Positions 52,494-62,435 of a stretch of DNA of 64,000 bases are shown here, piece after piece. The notes under the pieces were generated by a model. The model saw only the letters and a list, made by a program, of their open reading frames with translations. It was not told the origin of the DNA and made no database searches. Within the stretch, counting starts at the first letter, position 1. Every line of letters starts with the position of its first letter. The stretch lies in NCBI RefSeq assembly GCF_900110775.1, contig NZ_FOEP01000011.1, forward strand, positions 1 to 64,000. Reading direction: 5' to 3'. Made by a program: the position numbers and the translations under genes. This DNA comes from Thalassovita taeanensis (GTDB lineage: Bacteria > Pseudomonadota > Alphaproteobacteria > Rhodobacterales > Rhodobacteraceae).

Positions 52494-53258
52494 ATGACGA
52501 GCCCGCCAGAACAGACAATCCTTTATGAGGTGCGCACGCATGTGGCCCACATCACGCTGAACCGACCCCAGGCGATGAATGCGCTTTCGGTGGCCTTGCA
52601 ACGGGCGTTGCGGCAGGCGCTGCAACAGGCCGACGCAGACCCAGAGGTGCGTGTGATCGTGCTGACTGGCGCAGGGGACAGGGCGTTCACCGCAGGGCTG
52701 GACCTGAAAGAAATTTCCGCCAATCCGGCACTTCTCGACGGAATGATCGGACCGGGTGCCGAAGATGACCCCGTGCGGGCATTGGCGGCCTGTACATGCC
52801 CGATCATCGCAGCCGTGAACGGGTTTGCAATCACCGGCGGGCTGGAACTAATGCTGGGCTGCGACGTTATCCTTGCTGCGGACACCGCGAAATTTGCTGA
52901 TACCCATGCTGCAGTGGGCGTGATCCCCGGCTGGGGATTGTCGCAGAAACTGTCACGACTGATTGGACAGGGCCGTGCCAAGGAAATGCACTTCGGCGGT
53001 CAAACCATTGATGCGCGCACGGCCTGCGACTGGGGGCTGATCAACCGCGTCGTCCCCGCCGCCGATCTGTTGTCCGAGGCTGAAAAGCTGGCGCTTAACA
53101 TGGCCCGGCACGACCCCGCCATGCTACGCCGCTACAAGCAGTTGATCGATGACGGATACGAACTAAGTTTTCAGGCCGGAATGCAGCTTGAAACCGCAGC
53201 GTCGAAAGAGTGGAACAGCGCCGCGCGCCCGGTCAACGTGGCGGACAAGTCGCGCTGA
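52494..53258 (+). CDS. Enoyl-CoA hydratase/isomerase family protein
   Basis: This 254-residue crotonase-fold protein has the CoA/oxyanion segments FTAGLDLKEI and NGFAITGGLELMLGCDVILA. The first catalytic Glu (GGLEL) is kept. The second, Glu164 of rat hydratase, aligns with His in FADTHAAVGVIPGWG, so simple hydration is doubtful and an isomerase, hydrolase or decarboxylase role is possible. GAGGAGAG is upstream of the ATG. Confidence 0.88.
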   Translation: MTSPPEQTILYEVRTHVAHITLNRPQAMNALSVALQRALRQALQQADADPEVRVIVLTGAGDRAFTAGLDLKEISANPALLDGMIGPGAEDDPVRALAACTCPIIAAVNGFAITGGLELMLGCDVILAADTAKFADTHAAVGVIPGWGLSQKLSRLIGQGRAKEMHFGGQTIDARTACDWGLINRVVPAADLLSEAEKLALNMARHDPAMLRRYKQLIDDGYELSFQAGMQLETAASKEWNSAARPVNVADKSR

Positions 53259-53418
53259 CCCAAGGGGCGCAAAATACCCGCATGACCTGTATTCCTTAAT
53301 GTCGCCACATTTTCCTGCGACTGCTTGCAACCAAGAGTATAGCGAAACCAATGGCCGCCAATCGAATCCCCTTTGATTCATGGCCAGGGGCCCTGCCCCA
53401 ATGTTCAGGACCAGGAAA

Positions 53419-54417
53419 ATGCGCATTCTTGTCGTCGACGATGACCCGCTGATTTTAGAACTACTGCGCGATACGCTGCCCAGTGTTGGGTTTCCGGATG
53501 TGACGCTGGCAGCCTCGGCGATTGAGGCGATGCAGATCATCCAAAATTCGCGCGACCCGTTCGAGTGCTGCCTTCTGGATATTCAGATGCCGCAGATCAC
53601 CGGGATCGAGCTGTGCGACTGGCTACGCCAGCGCCCTGGCTATTCCGATGTGCCCGTACTGATGATCACGGCAATGTCGGATCGGTCCTTCATCAATCAG
53701 GCATTTGCCGCGGGTGCCACAGATTATGTGACCAAGCCCTTCGACCCGCTGGAGCTGAGTACACGGATAAAGCTGGCCGAGAAGCTGAATCTCGAGCGCC
53801 GCCGCAAACCTGAGAGCAATGTCGCAGCCTATACGATGGTATCGGCCACCAGCCAAACCCAACGGTTTGATCTGCACACGCCCTTCCATGTGCAGGATGT
53901 GTCTGGAGTGATCGACATTCTGGCCTTGGAAAACTACCTGCTCCAACTTGGGCGCGGCGGTATGTTTGCCACGGGCATTTTTGCGTTTCAGATTGCCGGG
54001 GTCCAGCACCTGTACAACAGCTGCACCGCCGAGGAATATTACTACACCATCACTGATGTTGCAGAAGCGATTGCGGAAAACTTGGCCTATTTTGAAACTT
54101 TCGTGGCCCACGCAGGCAACGGAGCATTTGTCTGTGTCAGCCATGGGCGGAACCTGCCCGAAGAAGACGATATCGAGATCTCTGTACGTCAGACCATTGA
54201 CGCAATGGAACTTTGCTACGACGATGGTCGTGATATGGACGTTCAAGTTTATTCCAGCCCGCGGCAACGCATGGGCCTAAGTTCAGGACGCGCCGCAATC
54301 GAGGCGCTGGCCACTGCGGTTCAAGCCGCCGAGAAGAAAGCAGCGGTTGGGTCATCCCGTGCTAAACCGCAACGTAAAACGCGCGGATTTCTGCGGATGT
54401 TTAAATTGGCGGTGTAA
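53419..54417 (+). CDS. Response regulator with degenerate GGDEF-like output domain
   Basis: The protein has 332 residues. The receiver domain (1-125) has DDD at 7-9, phospho-acceptor Asp54 (LLDIQMPQITG) and KPFDPLEL. After a linker, residues about 155-290 look like a diguanylate cyclase fold, with strand MFATGIFAFQIAGVQHLYN, helix ITDVAEAIAENL and hairpin FVAHAGNGAFVCVSHG. The GGDEF position reads AGNGAF (232-237), so cyclase activity is unlikely. The basic C-terminus is KPQRKTRGF. MRILVVDDDP with AGGA upstream favours 53419; 53401 is possible. The Hpt gene follows after 2 nt. Confidence 0.85.
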   Translation: MRILVVDDDPLILELLRDTLPSVGFPDVTLAASAIEAMQIIQNSRDPFECCLLDIQMPQITGIELCDWLRQRPGYSDVPVLMITAMSDRSFINQAFAAGATDYVTKPFDPLELSTRIKLAEKLNLERRRKPESNVAAYTMVSATSQTQRFDLHTPFHVQDVSGVIDILALENYLLQLGRGGMFATGIFAFQIAGVQHLYNSCTAEEYYYTITDVAEAIAENLAYFETFVAHAGNGAFVCVSHGRNLPEEDDIEISVRQTIDAMELCYDDGRDMDVQVYSSPRQRMGLSSGRAAIEALATAVQAAEKKAAVGSSRAKPQRKTRGFLRMFKLAV

Positions 54418-54419
54418 CG

Positions 54420-54800
54420 ATGATCAAGCCGGAGGCAAAACAAGGCAATTCCGCTGACACGCATCGCGCGCTGTTTGAAGCCAAGCTGGCCGAAATGCGT
54501 CCCCGCTTTGCGCAAACCGTTGCGGAACGCCTGACAGAGTTGACGCAATTGCGCGACGGCCCGTCCATGCAAACCGACCCGTATCGCGCGCTGGACAAGA
54601 TCCGGCAAAGCGCGCACAAAACGGCAGGAATGGCCACCCCAATGGGCTTTGCCGAACTTGGGCGCCTGTGCATCGCCTCTGAAACATCCGTCACCGACTT
54701 GCTTACGGTCGGCCTGCCGACGCAAGAAAGCTTTGCAGCCACACTCGCTGCTATTGATGATATGCTGAATGAGATGGCCCGGATTTCGGCGAAAACCTAA
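54420..54800 (+). CDS. Hpt domain phosphotransfer protein
   Basis: This all-helical protein has 126 residues. His66 lies in QSAHKTAGMATPMGFAELG, the histidine-containing phosphotransfer signature (H-K-x-A/G-G...GF..L). It would shuttle phosphate between kinase and receiver. It starts 2 nt after the receiver gene and is convergent with another receiver, placing it at the centre of the phosphorelay cluster. Confidence 0.85.
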   Translation: MIKPEAKQGNSADTHRALFEAKLAEMRPRFAQTVAERLTELTQLRDGPSMQTDPYRALDKIRQSAHKTAGMATPMGFAELGRLCIASETSVTDLLTVGLPTQESFAATLAAIDDMLNEMARISAKT

Positions 54801-54829
54801 GCTCACGCCCATACGCTATGGCGCAGATC

Positions 54830-55213
54830 TTAAAGTGTGCCGCGCCAAATCGAGATCAGCTCTTCCGCCAGTGTCATTGCATCAAAGGGCTTTGTGATCA
54901 CCGCCACCGCGCCCAGTGCTCGCAGCTCTTCGACCTCTGAAAGCTGTGCGCGTGCTGTCATGAACACGGCTGGTGTGGTTTCCAGCCCCGGCAGCTTGCG
55001 CAGTTCTGCTAGGGTTTCAACACCGCTCATTCCCGGCATCATCACATCAAGCAACAGAACATCCGGAGTCGCGGCCTGCGCCTTGGAAAGGGCCTCGGGA
55101 CCTGACGCACATTGCACAAGCGACAGTCCGCCAATAGCTTCCAGCGCTAAGCAGGCTATCTCCCGAATGTCAGAGTCATCCTCGACATGCAAAACTTTAG
55201 GGAGCTCAGTCAT
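54830..55213 (-). CDS. Single-domain response regulator
   Basis: This stand-alone receiver has 127 residues, DD at 12-13, Asp56 in LLLDVMMPGMSG, Thr/Ala switch FMTARAQ and Lys in VITKPFD. There is no output domain, so it probably acts in a relay or by protein contact. It lies 120 nt downstream of a histidine kinase gene on the same strand. Confidence 0.93.
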   Translation of the reverse strand: MTELPKVLHVEDDSDIREIACLALEAIGGLSLVQCASGPEALSKAQAATPDVLLLDVMMPGMSGVETLAELRKLPGLETTPAVFMTARAQLSEVEELRALGAVAVITKPFDAMTLAEELISIWRGTL

Positions 55214-55333
55214 CTTATTTCCTTCCGGCGCATTTGCGACATTCCGTCGGCTGAAGCGTCACACGTACAATCGCAACACCTCACAATCTCACGAAAGTCG
55301 TATGCGATTTCAGACAAGAGTAACACTCCTTTG

Positions 55334-56707
55334 TCACGTGGACACACCGATCGTTTTCCACTCATCACGGAAAATCGGAAGGTCGAAATAGAATTCCGAA
55401 CCACGCCCCAATTCGCTGTCTACGCCAATCTCACCATTGTGCGCCTGCACAATGGACTTCACGATACTTAACCCGAGCCCGGACCCGGCGATACCAGCCG
55501 CCGAAAGGCTTGAAGACCCAAACCTCTGAAAAAGCTGCGCGCGCGTTTCTGCGTCGATCCCCTGACCCTGATCTATCACGCTCACCCGCAAACGATCGGA
55601 GGTCGCGGTCAGAGCCACGTTAACCTGCTGACCTGGGTTCGAAAATTTAGCCGCATTGGACAGAAGATTTGACATCACCTGCATCAGCCGCCCACGATCT
55701 CCGAGAACCTGCACAGGCGGGCCCAAACCATCGGCATTCAGGGCGACACCGCACTGTCGGGCATAGTGGGCATTGACCTCAATCGCATCCTGCACCAACC
55801 CCACCATATCCATGGGCAGAACATTCAGCTTCATTTGCCCCGCTTCGAGCTTGGCCAGATCAAGAATCTCATTGGTCAAAGAGATCATTCTGTCAATGTT
55901 GCGTTGCGCGATTGACAGAACAGAAGCAGCACCTCCGCTGACGTCCCCCAAAGCTCCCGAGGCAAGTAATTCCATCGCGCCCTTCACAGATGTCAGAGGC
56001 GTGCGCAACTCGTGACTAACTGTGGCAACGTAATCTGCTGTTCGCTGGGCAGCATCACTTTCGTCCGCCTCGGTCCGTTGCAAAACGGCCATGAAATCCG
56101 CCTCGGTCCGTTGCAAAACGGCCATGAAACATGTCGGACCATCGCCCTGCTGTATCAACTGCAAGGAAATATGAATTTCCTCTTCGTCAGCCTCGTAGTC
56201 AAGGCATTCAACATCGTTCGCGCCAGTTAGAAGCGGCTGGACTGCGCCGCGCAGGCGCGCGCGGTCCAGACCCGGAACGATCTGACCGAAGTGCAAGGCC
56301 TGACCCTTTGCTTGATGCGAGTTGCGCCGACGCGCGCGCGCATTCATGAAAACAATCTCGAACGTTTCGGGGTGGAACATATATACTTCGTCAAGAAGTG
56401 CGAAGAACGCCGCCCCAACCATTTCGCCAAGGTCCATGCCTTGCTGTCCGGTCTCAGCCTGGTATCCGCGAGGATTGTCATCCATGTGCCCTGCATCCGT
56501 ACCCGGCAAGATCGCCATATCCGGGTGGTACACCGCATCTGGGTCGAACAATACGCAATCGGAATCTCCGAAATATGGCTTGGGGCGCCGCAACATTCGC
56601 CAACCAAAAAGCGCCGCACAAACGACCAATGTCGCGCCGACGAGACGTGTATCAAGTGGCGACATTTCTCCCACCGACCTGGACTGTTCTAAAATACCGC
56701 TTAACAC
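55334..56707 (-). CDS. Membrane-anchored sensor histidine kinase with PAS-like domain
   Basis: The protein has 457 residues. One helix (about 22-38) and a PAS-like segment (about 100-195, AAFFALLDEVYMFHPETFEIVFMNARARR) come first. The DHp domain has His232 in [12 protein letters not shown], and the HATPase domain has NLLSNAAKF, GSGLGLSIVKSIV and GRGSEFYFDLP. The linker contains a duplicated 11-residue FMAVLQRTEAD from a 33-bp DNA tandem repeat. A GTG start with GAGGG upstream is used. It probably signals to the adjacent single-domain receiver. Confidence 0.92.
   Translation of the reverse strand: MLSGILEQSRSVGEMSPLDTRLVGATLVVCAALFGWRMLRRPKPYFGDSDCVLFDPDAVYHPDMAILPGTDAGHMDDNPRGYQAETGQQGMDLGEMVGAAFFALLDEVYMFHPETFEIVFMNARARRRNSHQAKGQALHFGQIVPGLDRARLRGAVQPLLTGANDVECLDYEADEEEIHISLQLIQQGDGPTCFMAVLQRTEADFMAVLQRTEADESDAAQRTADYVATVSHELRTPLTSVKGAMELLASGALGDVSGGAASVLSIAQRNIDRMISLTNEILDLAKLEAGQMKLNVLPMDMVGLVQDAIEVNAHYARQCGVALNADGLGPPVQVLGDRGRLMQVMSNLLSNAAKFSNPGQQVNVALTATSDRLRVSVIDQGQGIDAETRAQLFQRFGSSSLSAAGIAGSGLGLSIVKSIVQAHNGEIGVDSELGRGSEFYFDLPIFRDEWKTIGVST
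56064..56129. repeat. Perfect 33-bp tandem duplication inside a kinase gene
   Basis: Two identical copies, 56064-56096 and 56097-56129, start TCCGCCTCGGTCCG and end GGCCATGAAA. The unit is a multiple of three, so the reading frame is kept and 11 residues are repeated just before the DHp helix. Confidence 0.97.
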
Positions 56708-57061
56708 CCTGAACCCTCGAATTTCTCAACACGTCCGGACACATTTACCATTTAAAAATTGAACGCATCACATTTCAATAATTCGTCTCAAAATACCGTG
56801 CCAGCAGAGGTGGGCGAGAATTCGGTCGGAAGTCGTTGAAAATAAGGCAGCCCGCGCCTTCTTTCGCCGCATTCAACCTATGCGAGTTTAACCTCGAATA
56901 CGACAGGAAAAAAGTGTAATAAATACGCAATAGCGCAGGATTTCTTTGATTCCTTCCGTGGCGTTAGTGCTGTATTTCTTCCGTATTGGTTTCGAATGCG
57001 TTTCGTGAGTATAACACAATAAGTTGGCACGGATAAAACCGGTCCGTCCCTGAGAGCATAG
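56708..57061. other. A+T-richer divergent control region between two kinase genes
   Basis: These 354 bases between divergent kinases are clearly more A+T rich than their surroundings and hold no plausible gene. Both kinase promoters should lie here. I see runs such as AAAAAAGTG and CAATAATTCG but no confident promoter pair or operator. Confidence 0.4.
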
Positions 57062-59134
57062 ATGCAGGCAAGCGATGCAAAACGTGTGAGTTCACGAAGG
57101 TTTTCGTGGCGCTGGTTCCTTAAACGGATCCGCGATAATTCGCATTTGCTGATCTATCTCTATGTGCTGGCGTCGTTGACCGTTGTTGACTACATCCTCG
57201 AAAAATACACGATCGCGCATAACCGCACCGAATTTGTACAAAACGTGTCCGAGCGTGCAGATACAATCCGCGCTCAGCTTGAGGCTGATATTGTTGGCAA
57301 AGCGTTGTTGATGCGCGGACTGGCGGTCTCGATTGCTAGCACCCCCAACATAAGTCAGGATCAGTTCGCGAAGATCGCGGCGCATGTGATTGGTGGCGAT
57401 TCAAACATCCTTCTCATTGCTTCGGCACCCGATCTTGTGATCCGCAACATCTATCCTTTTGAAAAAAATCATAAGTATATTGGTCTGGACTATCGAAATA
57501 CCCCAGAAAACTGGGACGCTATTCAGACAGCCCGAAGTACAGGCCAAACAGTGGTCACAGGGCCGATAGTCATGGAAGATGGCAGTGGTGATCGGGCTTT
57601 TGTCTCCCGAACCCCGGTTTTCACTTCGAACCCCGTGACCGGGGAGCAGGAGTTCTGGGGACTAATGGTCGCCCTGCTTAACGCCCAAAACTTCATCGAA
57701 AAAGTGGCGGCGTTCGCGGTCCAGTCCGGCTATGACATTGCGATCCATTCGCACTCACCTGATGGTACCGACGGAGAGGTCTTTTTTGGTGACCCAAACC
57801 TATTTGACAAGGATCCAGTCCTGACCAAGGTCACGCTGCCCTTCGGGAGCTGGGTCGTTGCCGTTCTTCCAAAAGGAGGGTGGCCCAGCTTCCAGAAAAG
57901 CTTGGGCGCATTACGGTTCTGGCTGGCTTTGGTCGGGGTATTCTTGCTTCTGATCGTAGCGTATTTCGTCGAACTGAACCGGCGCAAGCTTGCAGCCGAG
58001 GAACATTTGCTGAATGCGATCGACGCGATAAATGACGGGTTTGCCTTGTATGACGACCAAGATCGCCTTGTGCTGTTCAACAACAAGTACCGCAAACTAT
58101 ACGCTCAGACTGGTGATCTTCTGGTCAAGGGCAACACGTTCGAGAGGATCATTCGCGGAGGAGTTGCGCGCGGCCAGTATCCTCAGGCAAAAGGCATCGA
58201 GGAAGACTGGATAGCCGAGCGTATGGCAAAGCACCGAGAGGCCAATTACGAGATCGAACAGCTGCTGGATGATGATACTTGGGTGCGAGTATCTGAGCGC
58301 AAGACTGCGGCCGGATGGACCGTTGGCTTCCGCGTCGACATTACCGAGCTGAAACGCGCACAGACCGCAGCCGAAAGCGCAAACCACGCGAAAACAGAGT
58401 TCCTGAACGTAATCAGTCACGAGTTGCGTACGCCTCTGACCGTGATCTTGGGCTACAACACCTTCCTTGTCGCGCCAGAAACGCTACCCACGGTGCGGGC
58501 GCTGCGCGAGGCGATTGCCGATGAAAGCATCCCACGGGAGGCGCTCAATGAAAAGACCGACAAACTGGTTGATATGGTGGCCCGCTATGCGGGCAAGATG
58601 GACACCGCAGGCAAGCATCTACTGACGCTCATTCAGGAAACGCTGGATTATTCCAAAATCGAAGTGGGAAAGATGAATATCTCGCCTGAACCGGTTGAGG
58701 TCGCGCCAATCGTTGAATCCTTGGTGGACCAGCTGCGTCAGCAAGCCAAGGCCAAGGGCATATGCCTTCTGAGCGAGACCGAAAACCTGCAGGTTCTGGC
58801 TGATGAAACCCGGCTGAGGCAGATTCTTTTCAATCTGATCGGCAATGCGATCAAGTTCACTGATCACGGCGAAATCGAGGTCTGGACCGAGAAGACCGGA
58901 GATATGATGACCTTCCACGTCGAAGATACAGGGCAGGGCATCCCCGCGGACGAACTGGAACGTGTTTTTGAAAGCTTTCGGCAGGTGGAAACCTCTTCGG
59001 TACGCAAAACGGGTGGGACCGGGTTGGGGCTGGCCATCAGCCGCAAGTTGGTAGAGATGCATGGCGGCAAGATATGGGTTGAAAGCACACTTGGCGAAGG
59101 CAGCGCATTTAGCTTTACGATTCCACTGGCTTGA
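57062..59134 (+). CDS. CHASE-PAS sensor histidine kinase
   Basis: The protein has 690 residues. Helix 1 (about 28-46), a roughly 240-residue periplasmic CHASE-type sensor ([32 protein letters not shown]) and helix 2 (about 290-308) come first. A PAS domain (about 320-435, [22 protein letters not shown]), DHp with His453 ([17 protein letters not shown]) and HATPase ([26 protein letters not shown]) follow. CHASE sensors detect small extracellular ligands. There is no fused receiver, so phosphate presumably goes to the nearby receivers or the Hpt protein. Confidence 0.92.
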   Translation: MQASDAKRVSSRRFSWRWFLKRIRDNSHLLIYLYVLASLTVVDYILEKYTIAHNRTEFVQNVSERADTIRAQLEADIVGKALLMRGLAVSIASTPNISQDQFAKIAAHVIGGDSNILLIASAPDLVIRNIYPFEKNHKYIGLDYRNTPENWDAIQTARSTGQTVVTGPIVMEDGSGDRAFVSRTPVFTSNPVTGEQEFWGLMVALLNAQNFIEKVAAFAVQSGYDIAIHSHSPDGTDGEVFFGDPNLFDKDPVLTKVTLPFGSWVVAVLPKGGWPSFQKSLGALRFWLALVGVFLLLIVAYFVELNRRKLAAEEHLLNAIDAINDGFALYDDQDRLVLFNNKYRKLYAQTGDLLVKGNTFERIIRGGVARGQYPQAKGIEEDWIAERMAKHREANYEIEQLLDDDTWVRVSERKTAAGWTVGFRVDITELKRAQTAAESANHAKTEFLNVISHELRTPLTVILGYNTFLVAPETLPTVRALREAIADESIPREALNEKTDKLVDMVARYAGKMDTAGKHLLTLIQETLDYSKIEVGKMNISPEPVEVAPIVESLVDQLRQQAKAKGICLLSETENLQVLADETRLRQILFNLIGNAIKFTDHGEIEVWTEKTGDMMTFHVEDTGQGIPADELERVFESFRQVETSSVRKTGGTGLGLAISRKLVEMHGGKIWVESTLGEGSAFSFTIPLA

Positions 59135-59297
59135 TCGCCCGCCCCGCGCCGTCGCCCTCGTGGCCGCTACCAGGTCGGCAAGCACCTCCATCTCCGCGCA
59201 GACCGACCAATGCCGTAACGCGCTGGTCAAGTTGCGTGACCTATGCCAAACTTTTTTGTCAGGACCGTTCACTTCCCAGGATGCAGAGCTCGTATAT

Positions 59298-59858
59298 ATG
59301 ACCAGACTAGCCACCGCCCTCGCCGCCATTGATGCCGCCAATACCGCCGACCCCAACCTTGATCAGGGCCGCCCCGCCGCCCGGATCTATGGCGAGCGAA
59401 TGAGCGCCGAGTTGGACAGGCTGTTTCCTGATGCGTCCGAAGTACTTCAAATTGCGGCGCGCGGGCAGCACGTGGAGCGCTGGCTGTTGCCGCGCTCTGA
59501 TTACCCCGAAGGCAAGCCGGGCTATTTCGCCTGGCGTAAAGAGCAGGGGCGAAGACATGGCGCTCGCGTCGCCGCCATCATGGCAGACGCCGGATATGAC
59601 GGCGCCGAACAAGACCGCGTCGGCGTTCTGCTGCGCAAGGAAGGCATCAAGCGTGACGCCGAGGTGCAGGCGCTTGAGGATACGATCTGCTTTACCTTCA
59701 TTCGCTGGTACCTACATGCTTTCGCAGAGACTCGCACGCCCGAAGGGTTGGTCGATATTGTGCAGAAAACGGCTCGCAAGATGTCCGCAGAGGGACGTAG
59801 CCGTGCGGTATCAGAATTCGACATGCCCGCTGCATTGGAGCAGGCATTCCTGACCTGA
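59298..59858 (+). CDS. DUF4202 domain-containing protein
   Basis: The protein has 186 residues. The pattern MTRLATALAAIDAANTADPN, IYGERMSAELDRLFPDASEVLQIAARGQHVERWLLPRS, LRKEGIKRDAEVQALEDT and DIVQKTARKMSAEG is that of the DUF4202 family, function unknown. Conserved His, Glu and Asp residues spread over helices suggest a possible HD-like metal site, but this is speculation. The ATG at 59298 is used, as the open frame upstream overlaps the kinase end. Confidence 0.85.
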   Translation: MTRLATALAAIDAANTADPNLDQGRPAARIYGERMSAELDRLFPDASEVLQIAARGQHVERWLLPRSDYPEGKPGYFAWRKEQGRRHGARVAAIMADAGYDGAEQDRVGVLLRKEGIKRDAEVQALEDTICFTFIRWYLHAFAETRTPEGLVDIVQKTARKMSAEGRSRAVSEFDMPAALEQAFLT

Positions 59859-60104
59859 GCTACACGATAGCACTGACGTCGCACCGAAATCTGTCGATAT
59901 CAGGATGCAACAAAGGACTGCGGCGCTGTCTCATTCGGGGCGCGCCGAACTCAAACGCATGCGACTTAGGCGCTCTTGCCGCAATCAGCCTACACACAAC
60001 GCGCTGCTGATCTTCTACGACTTGGAGCAACCGAGATTCTGGCGCCGATGCGATAGACCAATCCGAGCGCAAGCACATATTAGAAAACATCTAATTGTGT
60101 TCAG

Positions 60105-60180
60105 TGGTGAGCCGTGCAGGATTCGAACCTGCGACCCACTGATTAAAAGTCAGTTGCTCTACCAACTGAGCTAACGGCCC
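60105..60180 (-). tRNA. tRNA-Lys (anticodon TTT)
   Basis: The minus-strand 76-nt cloverleaf has acceptor GGGCCGT / ACGGCTC (one G-U), D arm GCTCAGTTGGTAGAGC, and anticodon arm ACTGA-CTTTTAA-TCAGT with anticodon TTT. The T arm is GCAGGTTCGAATCCTGC, and discriminator A plus CCA is encoded. It lies between DUF4202 and dapF. Confidence 0.98.
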
Positions 60181-60288
60181 ACTGTGAAGGCAGCTTCTAG
60201 AAAGAGCAGCGGAGAGGGTCAACCCCGAAAATGGATATTCTTCCAGACAGGCTGGATAAAGTGGAAAGCCGGGTTTATATGGCGCATC

Positions 60289-61119
60289 ATGGCCAACGAG
60301 AATGATATCGGGTTGCCCTTCATGAAAATGCATGGGCTGGGGAACGACTTTGTCGTGATCGATGCGCGCGCGCATGCCATTCCTCTTGTGCCAGCGTTGG
60401 TGATTGCGATTGCCGACCGGCACCAAGGTGTTGGCTATGACCAGCTTGCCGTGATCGAGAATGGTGCAGGGGATGCACATCTGACGTTTTATAATGCGGA
60501 TGGGTCAACCTCGGCTGCGTGCGGGAATGCGACGCGCTGTATCGCCCGCCACATCATGAATCAAAGCGGTAAGACGCAACTGCATTTGACAACCGACCGC
60601 GGCGATCTGTTTGCGGTGGATGCAGGCGACGGGCTGACCTCGGTCAATATGGGGCAGCCACAGTTGGACTGGAACGAAATCCCACTGTCGCACGCCATAG
60701 ATACGCTGGAATTGCCCATCGAGGGCGCGCCCACCGCGACGGGCATGGGCAATCCGCATTGCACCTTTTTTGTCGACGATGCGGAAGCGGTTGATCTCGC
60801 CGCGCGTGGTGCTGTGATGGAACATCATCCGCTGTACCCTCAGCGCACGAACGTGCAGTTTGCCTCGGTCGTTGGCAAAAATCACCTGCGGATGCGGGTG
60901 TGGGAACGCGGCGTCGGTGTCACGCTGGCCTCCGGCTCCTCCTCGTGCGCCACGGCGGTTGCTGCAGCGCGCAGGGGGCTGACCGGGCGGTCTGTGCGCA
61001 TTGATCTGGATGGCGGCGCGTTGCAGATTGATTGGCGCGACGATGGGGTCTGGATGACGGGCGAAACGATGCATATTTTCACGGCCCATCTGACACCGCA
61101 ATTTATGGACAGCCTGTGA
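60289..61119 (+). CDS. dapF: Diaminopimelate epimerase
   Basis: The enzyme interconverts LL- and meso-diaminopimelate in lysine and peptidoglycan synthesis. The 276 residues have [16 protein letters not shown], the two catalytic Cys in AACGNATRC (Cys78) and SSSCATAV (Cys220), and [11 protein letters not shown]. The start at 60289 gives the usual short leader before MKMHGLGND; 60322 is an alternative. Its stop overlaps mtaB by one base (TGATG). Confidence 0.95.
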   Translation: MANENDIGLPFMKMHGLGNDFVVIDARAHAIPLVPALVIAIADRHQGVGYDQLAVIENGAGDAHLTFYNADGSTSAACGNATRCIARHIMNQSGKTQLHLTTDRGDLFAVDAGDGLTSVNMGQPQLDWNEIPLSHAIDTLELPIEGAPTATGMGNPHCTFFVDDAEAVDLAARGAVMEHHPLYPQRTNVQFASVVGKNHLRMRVWERGVGVTLASGSSSCATAVAAARRGLTGRSVRIDLDGGALQIDWRDDGVWMTGETMHIFTAHLTPQFMDSL

Positions 61120-62378
61120 TGTCGGACAAACCGCCCGTCTTTGCGACGCTGGGCTGTCGCCTGAACGCCTATGAGACCGAAGCGATGAAGGATCTGGCGG
61201 CGCAGGCCGGAATCGAAGGTGCCGTTGTGGTCAACACCTGCGCCGTGACGTCCGAGGCGGTGCGCAAGGCGAGACAGGAAATTCGCAAGCTGCGGCGCGA
61301 ACATCCCGACGCCCGGTTGATCGTCACCGGCTGCGCCGCGCAGACCGAGCCCGAGACATTTGCCCGCATGGCCGAGGTCGATCAGGTCATTGGCAACATC
61401 GAAAAGATGAACCCGGCCACTTGGGCTGCGATGGGTCCGAATTTCATTGGCAACACCGAGCGGGTGCAGGTTGATGACATCATGTCCGTCACCGAAACCG
61501 CCGGGCACCTGATTGACGGCTTTGGCACCCGCAGCCGCGCCTATGTGCAGGTGCAGAACGGATGCGACCACCGCTGCACCTTCTGCATCATCCCCTATGG
61601 CCGGGGCAATTCGCGGTCGGTCCCTGCAGGTGTGGTTGTGGATCAGATCAAGCGCTTGGTGGACAAGGGCTATAACGAGGTGGTGCTGACAGGCGTCGAC
61701 CTGACCAGTTGGGGCGCCGACCTGCCCGCGACGCCACGGTTGGGCGATCTGGTCATGCGGATTCTGAAGCTGGTGCCAGATTTGCCACGCCTTCGGATTT
61801 CCAGCATTGATTCGATCGAGGTTGATGAAAACCTGATGCAGGCGATTGCAACCGAGCCGCGCCTGATGCCGCATCTGCACCTGAGTTTGCAACACGGCGA
61901 CGACATGATCCTCAAGCGGATGAAACGGCGGCACCTGCGCGACGACGCGATTCGTTTCGCCGAAGAGGCGCGCAGGCTGCGCCCGGATATGACATTCGGC
62001 GCCGACATCATCGCCGGCTTCCCGACCGAGACCGAGCCGATGTTTGAAAACGCGCTAAAACTGGTAACCGAGTGCGATCTGACCTGGCTGCACGTTTTCC
62101 CATACAGCCCGCGCCCCGGCACCCCGGCCGCGCGGATGCCGCAGGTCAATGGCAACGCCATCAAGGCGCGCGCCGCCCGCCTGCGCGCGGTCGGCGAGGC
62201 GCAGGTAATCCGGCATTTGTCGGCGCAGGTCGGGCTGCGCCACAAGGTGCTGATGGAAAACCCGCACATGGGCCGGACCGAGCAGTTTACCGAGGTAAGC
62301 TTTGCCACGCCGCAAACAGATGGCGCAATTGTCGAGGCCCTGATCACTGGCATTTCCGGTCAGCAACTGACCGCCTGA
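61119..62378 (+). CDS. mtaB: tRNA t6A37 methylthiotransferase MtaB
   Basis: This radical-SAM methylthiotransferase converts t6A to ms2t6A at tRNA position 37. The 419 residues have an N-terminal UPF0004 domain with Cys ligands (TLGCRLNAYETEAM, NTCAVTSEAV, TGCAAQTEP). The radical-SAM cluster is C149-x3-C153-x2-C156 in NGCDHRCTFCIIPYGRG, followed by a TRAM-like end. The CAVT and TGCA motifs fit MtaB rather than MiaB or RimO. It is co-transcribed with dapF. Confidence 0.94.
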   Translation: MSDKPPVFATLGCRLNAYETEAMKDLAAQAGIEGAVVVNTCAVTSEAVRKARQEIRKLRREHPDARLIVTGCAAQTEPETFARMAEVDQVIGNIEKMNPATWAAMGPNFIGNTERVQVDDIMSVTETAGHLIDGFGTRSRAYVQVQNGCDHRCTFCIIPYGRGNSRSVPAGVVVDQIKRLVDKGYNEVVLTGVDLTSWGADLPATPRLGDLVMRILKLVPDLPRLRISSIDSIEVDENLMQAIATEPRLMPHLHLSLQHGDDMILKRMKRRHLRDDAIRFAEEARRLRPDMTFGADIIAGFPTETEPMFENALKLVTECDLTWLHVFPYSPRPGTPAARMPQVNGNAIKARAARLRAVGEAQVIRHLSAQVGLRHKVLMENPHMGRTEQFTEVSFATPQTDGAIVEALITGISGQQLTA

Positions 62379-62435
62379 GGCTTGCAAATTACTGCGCCGG
62401 CCCGGAGTGTTGCGCCGCACAACCAGAGGCCCACA

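Noticed and set aside
59905..60174. 89-codon frame running through the tRNA-Lys gene
   Set aside because: Its last third is the antisense of the tRNA, and the rest lacks protein-like composition.
60105..61119. Functional link between tRNA-Lys and the lysine-pathway gene dapF
   Set aside because: The genes are on opposite strands and no T-box or lysine riboswitch is visible; adjacency looks coincidental.
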